64,000 nt of DNA. Origin: Piscinibacter lacus. GTDB taxonomy: Bacteria; Pseudomonadota; Gammaproteobacteria; Burkholderiales; Burkholderiaceae_C. Shown here one piece after another: positions 23,272 through 32,279 of this stretch. Each line of letters begins with the position of its first letter. The first letter of the stretch is position 1. A program made the translations under genes and the position numbers. Location: the NCBI RefSeq assembly GCF_016735685.1, contig NZ_JAERRA010000001.1:1798001-1862000 (forward strand). Direction: 5' to 3'. Under the pieces are notes generated by a model. The model had not been told where the DNA came from. It ran no database searches and saw nothing but the letters and a program-made list of their open reading frames with translations.

Positions 23272-24414
23272 TCACAGCTTCAAGGCGGCGGCGTAGCCCG
23301 TCATCTCCAGGTAGCCGCGGCCGACCGGCCGGCCGCCGGCCTCGAACACGTCCGACAGCCCCTCCCAGTAGACGGCGCCGGTGGAGGCGCGGCCGTCCAG
23401 CTCCTGCGCATCGAGCCGGGCGCGCAAGGTGTGGCGGCCGGCGGGGCTCTCGATCGTCCAGGTGACGGGGTAGCGGGCTCCGCTGGCCGGGCTGCGCCAG
23501 AGCCGGCCGGGGTGGAAACGAAGCTCGCCCGGCGCGAAGGCGCGGGCCTCGGTCGTGCCGGCCGGCCGGTGGCTGCCGCCGGCCCACAGCGTGCTGCCGT
23601 CGGCACGGCGCAGGCGGAAGACGGTCAGCGCGCCGCCGTCGTGCAGGTTGATGCCGGCCCAGTCCCAGCCGACGGCCTCGGGGTGCAGCAGGGCCTCGCT
23701 CCATTCATGGTCCAGCCAGGCGCGGCCGCTGAGCGTGTGGCGGCGGCCGTCGACCTGCAGCTCGCCGTGGACCTGGAGCTGCGGCTCGCTCAGGTAGAGG
23801 CTGGCCTGCTCGGGGTCCGGCCCCTTGCGCGACCAGCCGCGCTCGCCCTGGAAGAGCACCGGCTGCGTGCTCTCGCAGCGCAGCCGCGCGCGCATGCCGC
23901 CCGCCGACCATTCGGCCAGGTAGTGGTGGCCCGGTCCCTCGACCGGCCGGCCGGGGGCGGCCACGCGCAGCAGGCGCCAGTCGCGCAGGTGGACGCGGGT
24001 GTCGTCCTCGGCCGCCTCGGCGGCACCGAAGCCGCTGCGGGCCAGGGCCTCGGCGTGGCGCAGGCCGGGTCCGCCGGGCGGCGTGAGGGCGGCGTGGGCC
24101 GACAGGATCTGCCGCGCCGCGAAGCGGCTGGGATGGTCGGCCGGCGCCGGCCCGCGGCGGCGGAAGAAGGTGAGCTGGAAGCCCCAGGGGGCCGGGTCGT
24201 CGAGCGGCTGCGCGCCCCGGCCGAGCCAGCCGGTCAGGTACCACCACTCGGTGCGCCAGGCGGGATGGGCGCCGTGGTCGCGCGGCAGGCGCAGCGGCAG
24301 GCTGGTGTGCAGCGGCGGCACCGCGGCCCCGGCGGCCCGGCCGGTCGGCGGCACGCCCAGGACCAGCCCGCCCAGGCCCAGCAGCATCGGGCGGCGTGGC
24401 AGGCGGGGGCTCAT
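23272..24414 (-). CDS. CrtC/AttH-like lipocalin-domain secreted protein
   Basis: A 380-residue protein with an N-terminal export signal containing PRRPMLLGLGGLVLGVPP. The rest matches the hydroxyneurosporene-synthase-like (CrtC/AttH, double lipocalin) family: HPAWRTEWWYLTGWL near residue 50, WGFQLTFFRRR, and HEWSEALLHPEAVGWDWAGINLHDG at about 245-270. Family members are usually encoded with an FtsX-like permease and a LolD-like ATPase, probably to handle a lipid or lipoprotein; that role is inferred. It overlaps the permease stop by four bases (ATGA). It is not evidence of carotenoid synthesis, since no other crt gene is present. Confidence 0.87.
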   Translation of the reverse strand: MSPRLPRRPMLLGLGGLVLGVPPTGRAAGAAVPPLHTSLPLRLPRDHGAHPAWRTEWWYLTGWLGRGAQPLDDPAPWGFQLTFFRRRGPAPADHPSRFAARQILSAHAALTPPGGPGLRHAEALARSGFGAAEAAEDDTRVHLRDWRLLRVAAPGRPVEGPGHHYLAEWSAGGMRARLRCESTQPVLFQGERGWSRKGPDPEQASLYLSEPQLQVHGELQVDGRRHTLSGRAWLDHEWSEALLHPEAVGWDWAGINLHDGGALTVFRLRRADGSTLWAGGSHRPAGTTEARAFAPGELRFHPGRLWRSPASGARYPVTWTIESPAGRHTLRARLDAQELDGRASTGAVYWEGLSDVFEAGGRPVGRGYLEMTGYAAALKL

Positions 24415-27011
24415 CCCAGGTCCTCGCGCACGGCCCGCACCGGGTCGACCCGCAGGGCGCGCCGGGCCGCGGCCGCGGCCGCGGCGACGGTGGCGGCCAG
24501 CACGGCCAGGGCCAGGCCGGCCAGGGGCAGGGGGTCGATCTGCATCGGCAGCGTCCAGTGAAAGCTCTGCGGGTTCACGACGAGGATCAGCACGGCCGCG
24601 ATCGCCAGGCCCAGGGCCAGGCCCAGCACGATGCCGAGCAGGGCCCAGACCGCCGCCTCGGCCGTCACCAGACCCAGCAGTTGGCGGCGGCTGAAGCCCA
24701 GGTGCAGCAGCAGGCCGAACTCGCGCCGCCGGGCCAGCACCTGGGCCGACAGGCTGGCGGCCACGCCGAACAGGCCGATGCCAATGGCCACGGCCTGCAA
24801 CCAGCGGGTGATCGCGAAGCTGCGGTCGAAGATGTCCAGCGAGAGCTGGCGGATGCCGTCGGCGCGCTGCAGCTCCAGGCCCTGGCCGCCGGGCAGGCGG
24901 GCGGCGGCAGCGCGCAGGGCCTCGGCCACCGCATCGGCCGAGACGCCTTCGTCCAGGCTGATCGCCAGGTCCTGCGCGTCGTCGCGGCCGCCCAGGGCCA
25001 GGTGATCGCGGCGGTCGATCACCAGCGCGCCGTGCTGGCGGGCGTAGTCGCGCCAGATGCCGTGCACGCGCAAGGCCACCGGGCGGTGGCGGCCGGCCGC
25101 GTCGGGCAGGGGCAGCAGCAGGCGGTCGCCCGGCTGGCTGCCGTGCAGGCGGGCAAAGGCCTCGCTGACCCAGACGGCCGGCTCGGGCGCCCGGCCGCGC
25201 CAGGGCGGGCCGATCAGCGGCAGGGCGTCTTCCGGCCGCTCGGGCAGGCTTCGGGCGATCAGCATCACCGCCGGGCGGGCGGGATCGATCTGCAGCGCCA
25301 GGCTTTGCAGGGTGTCGACCCCGCGCACGCCGGGCAGGGCGGCGGCGGCCTCGCGCAGGCCGGGGGGCAGCGGCGGGGTTTCGCCGGCCACGGGTGCGAG
25401 GCGGGCATAGAGCGCGGCGGGCAGCACAGCATCCAGCCAGTCGCTGACCGCGCCGCGGAAGCTGCCGACCATCACCGTCAGCGCCACCGACAGCGCCAGG
25501 CTGGCGACCACGCCCGCCACCACCACCGTGGCCTGCCCGCGCTGGCGCCGCGCGCGCGCCAGCGCCAGGCCGAGCAAGGTGTGCCAGCCGGCCGCCCCGG
25601 GCGCGCGGGCAGGGCCCTGCGCCCAGGCCGGCGCGGGCAGCAGCCGGGCCAGGCCCGGCACGCAGGCGATGCCGCCCAGCAGCATCAAGGCAATGCCCAG
25701 GTAGGCGCCCAGCGGCAGCCCGGCCAAAGGCGGCAGCAGGCTCAGCAACAGGCCGGCGGGCAGCAGCAGCGGGCCGGCCCAGGCGCGCAGGCGGCTGGCG
25801 GCGGGCCCGTCCAGCGTGGCCACGCCCTTGAGCACCTGCGTCGGCGCCAGGCCTTCGGCCGCGCGCGCCGGCCCCCAGCCGCCGACCAGGGCCGCGCCCA
25901 GGCCCAGGCTGCCGTGGATCAGCGTCGCCGCCAGGCCCACTTGCAGGCCTCGGCCCTGCTCGGCCGCCGCGGGAAAGTAGCCGCCGCCCAGGTCACCGCC
26001 CAGCAGGCGCAGCGCCAACCAGGCCAGGCCGGCGCCCATCAACAGGCCGGCGACGCTGCCGAAGCCGCCGATCAGTGCCGATTCCGCCAGCACCAGCCGC
26101 CGCCGCAGGGCCGCCGGCACGCCCAGCACGCCCAGCAGGGCCAGTTGCGGCAGGCGTTGCGCCACCGCCAGGGCCAGCACCGCATGGACCAGGAAGGCAC
26201 CGGTGAACAGCGCAATGCCAGCCAGCACCGTCAGATTCACCCGGTAGGCCCGCGAGGCGCCCGCCAGACGGCTGGCCCGGTCGGCCGCGCTCTGGAGCTG
26301 CAAGCCGGCCTCGGGCGGATGGCGTTGCTGCCAGTCGCTGCGGAAAGCCTCGCGGTCCACGCCCTCGGCCAGACGCAGCTCGATGCGGCTGAGCCGGCCC
26401 AGCCGGTCGGCCAGCGGCTGCAGGCCGGCCAGGTCCATCACGGCCAGCGGCGGGCCGGCATCGGCAAAGTCGCCGGCCACGGTCAGGTCCACGGTCTGGC
26501 CGCCGGGTCCGATCAGGCGCAGCGTCGCGCCGGGCGCCAGGCCCAGGGCCTGCTGGGCGGCGGCATTCAGGAAGATCAGGCCGGGGTCGAGGGCGGCGAG
26601 GGGCTCGCGGTCCTGCGGGCGGGGGAGCAGGGTGGGCGCCAGCGAAGCCGCGGCCAGCGCGTCCAGGCCCAGCACCCGCAGCGCGGGCTGGCCCGGCCCG
26701 GCGGCTTGCAGCCGCGCTTCAAGCAGCGGCAGGGCCTGGGCCACCGCGGGCAGGGCCAGCAGCTCGGCCAGCACGCCCTCGTCGAATTCGCCGGCTGCCG
26801 CCTGCAGCACCCAGTCGGGCGCGGCATCCGCCCGCCGTCCGGCGGATTCGAAGGCATCCAGCGCCGAACCATGGATCAGGTGCACCGCAAAAGCCAGCGC
26901 CACCCCCAGCGCCACCGCCAGCGCCGCCAGCCCCTGCCGCAGGCGCTGCGCCCGCCAGACCGGGCGCGAGACCGTGCGCAGCAAGGTGAACAGGGAAGGG
27001 GCCGCCAACAT
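24411..27011 (-). CDS. FtsX-like ABC transporter permease
   Basis: An 866-residue MacB/FtsX-type permease. The ATG at 27011 (MLAAPSLFTLLRTVSRPVW) is chosen because the first transmembrane helix (LAALAVALGVALAFAVHLI) follows at once; the open frame upstream is not convincing. Two FtsX domains are visible: a first large periplasmic domain then three helices around residues 270-400, a second membrane block around 450-530, another periplasmic domain, and three final helices (about 735-850). It needs a separate ATPase. The nearest candidate is the LolD-like gene at 31590-32279, 4.6 kb upstream on the same strand, now separated by plus-strand genes. The downstream CrtC-like gene is translationally coupled. 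Confidence 0.9.
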   Translation of the reverse strand: MLAAPSLFTLLRTVSRPVWRAQRLRQGLAALAVALGVALAFAVHLIHGSALDAFESAGRRADAAPDWVLQAAAGEFDEGVLAELLALPAVAQALPLLEARLQAAGPGQPALRVLGLDALAAASLAPTLLPRPQDREPLAALDPGLIFLNAAAQQALGLAPGATLRLIGPGGQTVDLTVAGDFADAGPPLAVMDLAGLQPLADRLGRLSRIELRLAEGVDREAFRSDWQQRHPPEAGLQLQSAADRASRLAGASRAYRVNLTVLAGIALFTGAFLVHAVLALAVAQRLPQLALLGVLGVPAALRRRLVLAESALIGGFGSVAGLLMGAGLAWLALRLLGGDLGGGYFPAAAEQGRGLQVGLAATLIHGSLGLGAALVGGWGPARAAEGLAPTQVLKGVATLDGPAASRLRAWAGPLLLPAGLLLSLLPPLAGLPLGAYLGIALMLLGGIACVPGLARLLPAPAWAQGPARAPGAAGWHTLLGLALARARRQRGQATVVVAGVVASLALSVALTVMVGSFRGAVSDWLDAVLPAALYARLAPVAGETPPLPPGLREAAAALPGVRGVDTLQSLALQIDPARPAVMLIARSLPERPEDALPLIGPPWRGRAPEPAVWVSEAFARLHGSQPGDRLLLPLPDAAGRHRPVALRVHGIWRDYARQHGALVIDRRDHLALGGRDDAQDLAISLDEGVSADAVAEALRAAAARLPGGQGLELQRADGIRQLSLDIFDRSFAITRWLQAVAIGIGLFGVAASLSAQVLARRREFGLLLHLGFSRRQLLGLVTAEAAVWALLGIVLGLALGLAIAAVLILVVNPQSFHWTLPMQIDPLPLAGLALAVLAATVAAAAAAARRALRVDPVRAVREDLG

Positions 27012-27269
27012 TGCCGCATTGTGGGAGGCCCGCCCGGTGCGGGCGAGATGCGGGGGCATCGGGGAGGGGGAGTGCCCGATGTTGGCTTGATGGGATGGAT
27101 CGAAGCGGCTTGATTGCCTGATCTCCCTCACCCAAGGGATGGGACCCTTAATGATTTGCGAGATCTTTGAGTTAACGTCATCGTGTACCGATGGCATGGA
27201 ATCTCAAGCGCCGCCGCTTGGCTCTTGCGTAATCCTGTCGTCTCCATCAACATCGATTCAGGATTCTTG

Positions 27270-28079
27270 ATGAAGCAAGTTCTCTTGCGTTCGGGTTTGG
27301 GGGGTTGGCTGCTGGGCCTTCGTGACCGGGTCAGTTTGCTGAGAACCGCATGGCGCAGCCCGGAGGCCGTCGGCACGGTCGCCAACGATGTCCTTTCGAC
27401 CTATCTCATCACCCGGCTTTGTGCGCCCGGCAAGGTGTTCATCGACATCGGCTCGCACATCGGTTCCATTCTTGCGGAAGTCCAGCGGCATTGCCCGCAG
27501 GCTCGGGTGATCGGGGTTGAAGCCATGCCCGACAAAGCTGAAAACCTGCGCCGCTCCTTCCCCGGCGTCGAGATCTTCCAGTGCGCGCTTGGCAATGCGA
27601 CCGAGGAAGTCAGCTTCTACGTCAACGAGCTCGCCTCGGGCTACAGCTCGCTCGCCAGGCCCGAAGGGACGTCTGCGCGGATTCGCGAAATCAAGGTGCC
27701 GCTCAGGCGGCTTGATGAGCTTCGGGACTTCACCGACGTCGATGCCATCAAGATCGACGTCGAGGGGGCGGAACTCGGTGTCGTACTTGGCGGCCAGCGA
27801 ACCCTGGGCGCCAACAAGCCCGTGATCATGTTCGAAAGCGGCCCGGGCGATGACGCCGTCAAGAAGGCGCTGTGGACGGCTTTCTCCGATATGGGCTATG
27901 GCATACACATGCCCAATCGCCTCGCGCACAGGGACGAGCCGCTGAGCCTCTCGACCTTCATGGACAGCCACGTCTACCCGCGCTTCTCGACCAACTACTT
28001 CGCCGTGCCCCGGGAGCGCCGCGCCGAGATGCGGGATCGCGCCCGGCGGGTGCTGGGCATGCCGGCTGACGCCGCGTGA
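27270..28079 (+). CDS. FkbM-family SAM-dependent methyltransferase
   Basis: A 269-residue FkbM methyltransferase. The AdoMet-binding motif is VFIDIGSHIGSILAE (57-71), followed by VIGVEAMPDKAENLRRSF, then the hallmark DAIKIDVEGAELGVVLGG around residue 155-175. Family members O-methylate sugars, polysaccharides or small molecules; the substrate is not deducible here. ATG 27270 is chosen because AGGA lies six bases upstream; a GTG at 27183 would add 29 residues. It is the first of three plus-strand genes lodged between the permease and its probable ATPase gene. Its base composition is somewhat less GC-rich than the flanks. Confidence 0.88.
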   Translation: MKQVLLRSGLGGWLLGLRDRVSLLRTAWRSPEAVGTVANDVLSTYLITRLCAPGKVFIDIGSHIGSILAEVQRHCPQARVIGVEAMPDKAENLRRSFPGVEIFQCALGNATEEVSFYVNELASGYSSLARPEGTSARIREIKVPLRRLDELRDFTDVDAIKIDVEGAELGVVLGGQRTLGANKPVIMFESGPGDDAVKKALWTAFSDMGYGIHMPNRLAHRDEPLSLSTFMDSHVYPRFSTNYFAVPRERRAEMRDRARRVLGMPADAA

Positions 28080-28302
28080 AGCAAAAATCTTGGCGCAACG
28101 GCTGCCCACCTCGTTGTGTTCTTTGCGATTGTGTGGAGCAGCCCGTTCCCCGCGTTGTTCAGTCCGTTTTCTACTTGAGCCGTGGCACTCAAGGAGGCCG
28201 CGCCCGTCAAGTCGATAGCTTTTTGTCAGCACGTTTCGGTCAGGTCTAGACGCTGCAAGCAGCGGTTGCTAGGCTATTTGGAGATGTAACTCTGGAGTCA
28301 CT
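28080..28302. other. Intergenic region upstream of first Gly/Leu-rich protein gene
   Basis: The 223 bases hold no open frame I can support on either strand. They contain an AT-richer stretch near 28085-28240 than the surrounding genes, and a GGAG ribosome binding site at 28295-28298 ahead of the GTG start. No clear hairpin terminator for the methyltransferase gene is seen. Confidence 0.5.
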
Positions 28303-29535
28303 GTGAACCTCTCTCCCACCGATGTTCAAGTTGCAGCCGTCGAGGTATCGACCCCGGTTGCAGGTGCAGACGCGACGGTCGCCGCATCCAGCGCACCGAG
28401 CACTGCGGTACTACGCCAGGGGGCCGTGGTCAACGTTCCGCGCGGTGAGGCGCTCCTTGCCGGTGACCGTGTGGTGACAGGGCCCGAGGCCGTGCAGGTG
28501 CTGGTTCCCAACGGCCCGGGTAACCGTCAAGCCATGGTTGAGGTGGCCCCGAACTCTGAGGTGGTCGTCCGGCCCGCTTCGATTGATCCGAACGCCCCGC
28601 CCGTGGATTTGCTCGTCGTCGCTGGCGATGCCGCTTTCGTAGAAATCGTTGACCCGGCCGGACAGCCGATCGTGCTGCTCAAGAAGAGCGCGAGCGCTGC
28701 CGTCGCGGCGGGTGGATTTTTTGAGGATGCGGTTGGACCGGGCTTGTTGGCTGCTGGTCTGCTCGCACTCGTACTGAACGACGATGATCATGATCCGCCT
28801 CCGCCGCCCCCTCCTCCCCCGACGTTGACCACAGGCGTTGACCGCGTCTTGGCCGGCGCAGCGGAGTCTGGCTCGAGTGATCCGCTACCCGCATTGCTCA
28901 GCAACACATCGAATCAGTTCGACGCCATCACCTCAGAGGTCGACATTCTGTTTCTCGGGCCTGAGCTTGAGGGAGGCGGCGCACTCGACCAAACGGACGC
29001 ACTGGTCCAAAGCCTTAGCCCCAGCCTTGACGTACTCGGCGGAACTGCGGTTTCGGATACCGTCAACCACCTCGTGGACAACCTGACCGACTTGGCCGGC
29101 GATCTGCTTGCCACAGATGTGCTCGACGGCAAGGCGCAACCGGCACTCAACCAAGCGCTCGAGACAACGGACCTTTTGGTCGAGCAATTGCTGGGTGATG
29201 CTGGCGGTTTGCTGGGTGGCAGCACCAATGTGACCATGGTCGCGACGCTGGCGGACCAATTGACCGATGTGCTGGGCGGCGCCCTCGGACCGGTTGTTTC
29301 TGCGGTGGACAGCAGCGCTCTGGGTGGAGGAGGTGCTCTCGGCGGCTTGCTGCCCGCGACGGGCGAGTTGCTTTCCGGGGATCTGCTCTCGACGGCTTCG
29401 CCGCTGACCGGCGTGCTGGGCGGGGGGGGCTTGCCGCTGGATGCCTTGGCGGCTGAGGGCTTGGTTTCCACCCTGCTCGATCCCCTTGGTGGCGGCCTGA
29501 CTTCGGCGCTTCCCTTGCCGGCCTTACCGATTTGA
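28303..29535 (+). CDS. Gly/Leu-rich protein with retention-type N-terminal module (paralog 1)
   Basis: A 410-residue protein with no Sec signal peptide and a GTG start supported by GGAG six bases upstream. Residues about 37-110 form a FecR/LapA-retention-like beta domain (GAVVNVPRGEALLAGDRVVTG, then LVPNGPGNRQAMVEVAPNSE). A hydrophobic Gly/Ala/Leu segment (about 137-157) is followed by an Asp/His patch and a run of nine prolines. After PTLTTGVDRV comes a domain shared with the next gene's product (EVDILFLGPELEGGGALDQ, HLVDNLTDLAGDLLATDVL), then a Gly/Leu-rich tail. Such N-terminal modules are known from type I secreted surface adhesins, so a surface role is plausible. Function is unknown; the paralog follows 308 bp downstream. 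Confidence 0.75.
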   Translation: MNLSPTDVQVAAVEVSTPVAGADATVAASSAPSTAVLRQGAVVNVPRGEALLAGDRVVTGPEAVQVLVPNGPGNRQAMVEVAPNSEVVVRPASIDPNAPPVDLLVVAGDAAFVEIVDPAGQPIVLLKKSASAAVAAGGFFEDAVGPGLLAAGLLALVLNDDDHDPPPPPPPPPTLTTGVDRVLAGAAESGSSDPLPALLSNTSNQFDAITSEVDILFLGPELEGGGALDQTDALVQSLSPSLDVLGGTAVSDTVNHLVDNLTDLAGDLLATDVLDGKAQPALNQALETTDLLVEQLLGDAGGLLGGSTNVTMVATLADQLTDVLGGALGPVVSAVDSSALGGGGALGGLLPATGELLSGDLLSTASPLTGVLGGGGLPLDALAAEGLVSTLLDPLGGGLTSALPLPALPI

Positions 29536-29843
29536 CTTGTTGTTCGGAGCGCCGGGAGGCGCTCCGACATCGGCCGACGCTGCATCGTCAAACGTTTGCG
29601 CTCGGATGGGGGACTCCCGCTCAGGGGGTGGCGGATCATTTTTGGGCGAGTGCGCCCGTGGACAGAACCCGACACCCAACCCACCCGTCTGAGGGGGGTG
29701 AATGGGTATATGCACACGTCTCCTGACACGCCTCACGACTGCTCACAGAAGCACACCGCTCCTGCCGTCCGGGCTCGCTAGCCTGCCAAGAGCGCTCGGA
29801 GTGAACTCCGGGTCGCGTCCTTGAACCCCGTGCAGGAGACCCC
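29536..29843. other. Intergenic region between the two paralogs
   Basis: It holds the inverted repeat at 29545-29566, a second small hairpin (CGGAGT-GA-ACTCCG, 29797-29810) and an AGGAG ribosome binding site six bases before the ATG at 29844. Short open frames here lack coding character. A promoter for the second paralog may lie here, but no convincing -35/-10 pair is visible. Confidence 0.5.
29545..29566. terminator. Inverted repeat after paralog 1, terminator-like
   Basis: CGGAGCGCC, a four-base loop GGGA, and GGCGCTCCG form a perfect nine-base-pair stem starting nine bases after the stop codon. There is no T-run on either strand, so it may be a stalling or mRNA-stabilising hairpin rather than an intrinsic terminator. 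Confidence 0.4.
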
Positions 29844-31526
29844 ATGACTTCAAGCCAGCCCGAGCCGACCGAGGCCTTTGTTGCGGACGCCACGTCCACG
29901 ACGGTGGCGCCCGTCGACCTGGGCACCGCCGCCGCAGCCGCCCCGGGCGATGCGTCGGTCCCGGTGGCCGTGATGCGTCAGGGCGCCGTCGTGAGCGTGC
30001 CCCGCGGCGAGGTGCTGCTGGCCGGTGACCGCGTGGTCACGGGTGCCGAAGCAGTGGATGTGCTGGTACCCAACGGCCCGGGCAACCGCCAGGCCCTGGT
30101 CCGGGTGGCCCCCAATTCCGAGGTGCTGGTCCGGCCCTCGGCCGTCGATCCGGATGCGCCGGCGGCGGATCTGCTGGTGGTGGCGGGCGATGCGTCCTTC
30201 CTGGAGATCGTCGACCCCGCAGGCGAGCCGATCGTGATGATCAAGAAGAGCAGTTCGGCCGTGGCCGGCGCTGGCTTCTTCGACGAAGCGGCCGGCAGCG
30301 GCCTGCTGGCTGCGGCGCTTCTGGGCGGTGGGGTGGCGGCGGCCGCGGCCCTCAACGATGACGATGACGATGACGACGACGACAACAACCCGCCCGAACC
30401 CGAGCCCTTGCCGCCCACGCTGACGACCGGCGTGGACCGCGTGGTCGACCAGGTCACGGGCGTGGTCACCGGCCTGGTGGGCGGCCTGCTGGGTTCGGAG
30501 ACCGCCGCGGCGCTGGATCCCCTGCTGGGCAATGTGCTGGGCCAGGTTGACGTCATCACCACCGAAGTCGACATGCTCCTGCTCGGCCCGACGCTCGACG
30601 GCGGCGGTGCCCTGGATCAGGTGGACACCCTCGTTGCCAGCCTCACGCCCGTGCTCGATGTGCTTGGAGGCCATGCCGTTTCCAGCACGGTCAGTCATCT
30701 GGTCGATCACCTGACCGATCTGGTGGGCGATCTGGTGGCCACCGATGTGCTGGCCGGCGAAAGCACCGAGACCGTCGGCAACCTGCTTGACACGGTGGAC
30801 CTGCTGGCCACCGACCTGCTGACCGACGTAGGCAGCCTGCTGGGCGACGACACCCTGCTGGCCGGCACCCTGGCCCCGACCCTCGACACCGTGACCGACC
30901 TGGTCGGTGGCTTGCTCACCCCGGTGACCAGCGTGGTCGACGAACTGCTCGTCACCCTGCTGGGCGGGGGTGAAGGCGATGGCCTGCAGGGCGGCCTGCT
31001 CGGTGGGGTGCTGGGCGGCGACGGCGACGGCCTGCTGGGCGGTGGCTTGCTCGACGGTCTGCTGGGTGGCGATCTGCTGGGTGAGGGCGGTCTCCTCGGC
31101 GGCCTGCTCGGGGAGGGCGGCTTGCTCGGCGGTCTGCTGGGCGGGGACACGGTCGACGGTGGCCTGCTGGACGGTCTGCTTGGCGAAGACGGCTTGCTCG
31201 GCGGCCTGCTCGGCGGCGGTCTCCTGGGTGGGGATCTGCTGGGCGGCGAGCTTGTGAACGGGGACCTCCTCGGTGGCGATCTGCTCGGAGGCCTGCTCGG
31301 CGAGGGCGGCCTGCTCGGCGGACTGCTGGGCGGCGAGGGTGGCCTGCTCGGCGGTTTGCTGGGCGGAGAAGGTGGCCTGCTTGGCAGCGACAGCTCGGGC
31401 GGGGGTCTGCTGGGCGGCCTGCTGGATGGCAGCGACGGCCTGCTGGGCGACGGCCTGGTCAGCTCGCTGCTGGGCGATGCCGACGGCAGCCTGCTCAACC
31501 TGCTGCAGCCCGTCACGGGCACCTGA
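29844..31526 (+). CDS. Gly/Leu-repeat protein with retention-type N-terminal module (paralog 2)
   Basis: A 560-residue paralog of the preceding protein. The shared N-terminal beta module (GAVVSVPRGEVLLAGDRVVTG, LVPNGPGNRQALVRVAPNSE) leads to a hydrophobic Ala/Gly/Leu segment (about 152-172), a run of nine aspartates, PPTLTTGVDRV, and the shared EVDMLLLGPTLDGGGALDQ and HLVDHLTDLVGDLVATDVL block. From about residue 370 to 540 it is almost entirely short imperfect repeats of GGLLGGLLGEGGLLGGLLGG type, with Asp or Glu at intervals. Paralog 1 lacks this expansion. No signal peptide is present; type I secretion is conceivable, but no transporter genes are nearby. Ribosome binding site AGGAG precedes the ATG. 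Function is unknown; a self-assembling surface polymer is speculation. Confidence 0.75.
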   Translation: MTSSQPEPTEAFVADATSTTVAPVDLGTAAAAAPGDASVPVAVMRQGAVVSVPRGEVLLAGDRVVTGAEAVDVLVPNGPGNRQALVRVAPNSEVLVRPSAVDPDAPAADLLVVAGDASFLEIVDPAGEPIVMIKKSSSAVAGAGFFDEAAGSGLLAAALLGGGVAAAAALNDDDDDDDDDNNPPEPEPLPPTLTTGVDRVVDQVTGVVTGLVGGLLGSETAAALDPLLGNVLGQVDVITTEVDMLLLGPTLDGGGALDQVDTLVASLTPVLDVLGGHAVSSTVSHLVDHLTDLVGDLVATDVLAGESTETVGNLLDTVDLLATDLLTDVGSLLGDDTLLAGTLAPTLDTVTDLVGGLLTPVTSVVDELLVTLLGGGEGDGLQGGLLGGVLGGDGDGLLGGGLLDGLLGGDLLGEGGLLGGLLGEGGLLGGLLGGDTVDGGLLDGLLGEDGLLGGLLGGGLLGGDLLGGELVNGDLLGGDLLGGLLGEGGLLGGLLGGEGGLLGGLLGGEGGLLGSDSSGGGLLGGLLDGSDGLLGDGLVSSLLGDADGSLLNLLQPVTGT

Positions 31527-31544
31527 GTTCCTCGTTGAAAGCAT

Positions 31545-31564
31545 GGCACCCGCGCGCGGGTGCC
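31545..31564. terminator. Palindrome between convergent genes
   Basis: GGCACCCGCGCGCGGGTGCC is a perfect 20-base palindrome between the end of paralog 2 and the end of the ABC ATPase gene, which converge. It may act as a bidirectional terminator hairpin, though no T-run follows on either strand. Confidence 0.45.
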
Positions 31565-31589
31565 CGGCGGCCCGGTGCGGTGGCGGCGA

Positions 31590-32279
31590 TCAGCCGTCGC
31601 GGCCGGGCCGCAGTCCGTCCGGATGCAAGCGCAGCACGCGGTCGGCCCGCGCGGCGGCGGCCTCGGCATGGGTGACGAGCAGCACCGCCGTGCCTTCCCG
31701 TCGCCGGGCAGCGTCGAGCAAGTCCAGGATGCGGGCGGCGGTGCCCGGGTCCAGATTGCCGGTCGGCTCGTCGGCCAGCAGCAGACGCGGCCGGTGCACC
31801 AGCGCCCGCGCGATCGCCACCCGCTGCAACTGCCCGCCCGAAAGCTGGGCCGGCAGCCGCTCGCCCAGGCCGTCCAGGCCGGTCGCTTCCAGCATCTCGG
31901 CCACCCGGGCGCGGATGCGGTCCGCCGCCTGGCCCAGCAACTCCAGCGGCAGGCCGATGTTCTCGGCCACGGTCAACTGCGGCAGCACATGGAAGGCCTG
32001 GAAGACGAAGCCCAGGCGCTCGCGGCGCAGCCTTGCCCAGCCGGCCTCGTCCAGCCCGCCCAGTTCCTCGCCGTCCAGCCACAGGCGGCCGGCGTCGACC
32101 GGCTCCAGCCCGGCCACCGCATGCAGCAGGGTGGACTTGCCGACGCCCGAATCGCCGACCAGGGCCAGGAATTCGCCGGCCTCCAGCCGCAGCGAAACCT
32201 CGCGGAAAACCGGTACCTCGCCATGCCGCTTGGCGAGCTGTTGCAGTTCGAGCAGGGGCGTGGGCGCGGCGGAGGTCAC
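31590..32279 (-). CDS. LolD-like ABC transporter ATPase
   Basis: A 229-residue ATPase with GDSGVGKST (Walker A, about residues 42-50), the LSGGQLQRVAIARAL signature, LLLADEPTGNLD (Walker B) and the switch His in LLVTHAEAAA. The LADEPTGNLD form is characteristic of the LolD/MacB/FtsE group, which pairs with FtsX-type permeases. No permease is adjacent; the compatible one ends its cluster at 27011 in the same orientation. A GTG start at 32279 overlaps the trhO stop by four bases, so both are in one transcript. Confidence 0.9.
   Translation of the reverse strand: MTSAAPTPLLELQQLAKRHGEVPVFREVSLRLEAGEFLALVGDSGVGKSTLLHAVAGLEPVDAGRLWLDGEELGGLDEAGWARLRRERLGFVFQAFHVLPQLTVAENIGLPLELLGQAADRIRARVAEMLEATGLDGLGERLPAQLSGGQLQRVAIARALVHRPRLLLADEPTGNLDPGTAARILDLLDAARRREGTAVLLVTHAEAAAARADRVLRLHPDGLRPGRDG

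Noticed and set aside
23272..24414. Carotenoid hydratase (crtC) function
   Set aside because: The fold family matches, but the signal peptide and linkage to an FtsX permease indicate the AttH-like branch, and no other carotenoid genes are present.
21463..27113. Long plus-strand frames (21463-24561 and 24396-27113) opposite the ABC exporter, CrtC-like and permease genes
   Set aside because: Their translations are His/Gln/Arg/Ala-rich with no domain, and the minus-strand genes carry clear family motifs.
30960..31450. CRISPR array suggested by short regular repeats
   Set aside because: The repeats are in-frame coding units without unique spacers, and no cas genes are present.
29850..31544. 564-codon open frame on the minus strand, antisense to the Gly/Leu-repeat gene, encoding Ala/Gln/Glu-rich repeats
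   Set aside because: It is the reverse complement of GGC-CTG-CTC repeats, which lack stop codons in that frame. It has no ribosome binding site or domain, while the plus-strand gene has a paralog and a good start.
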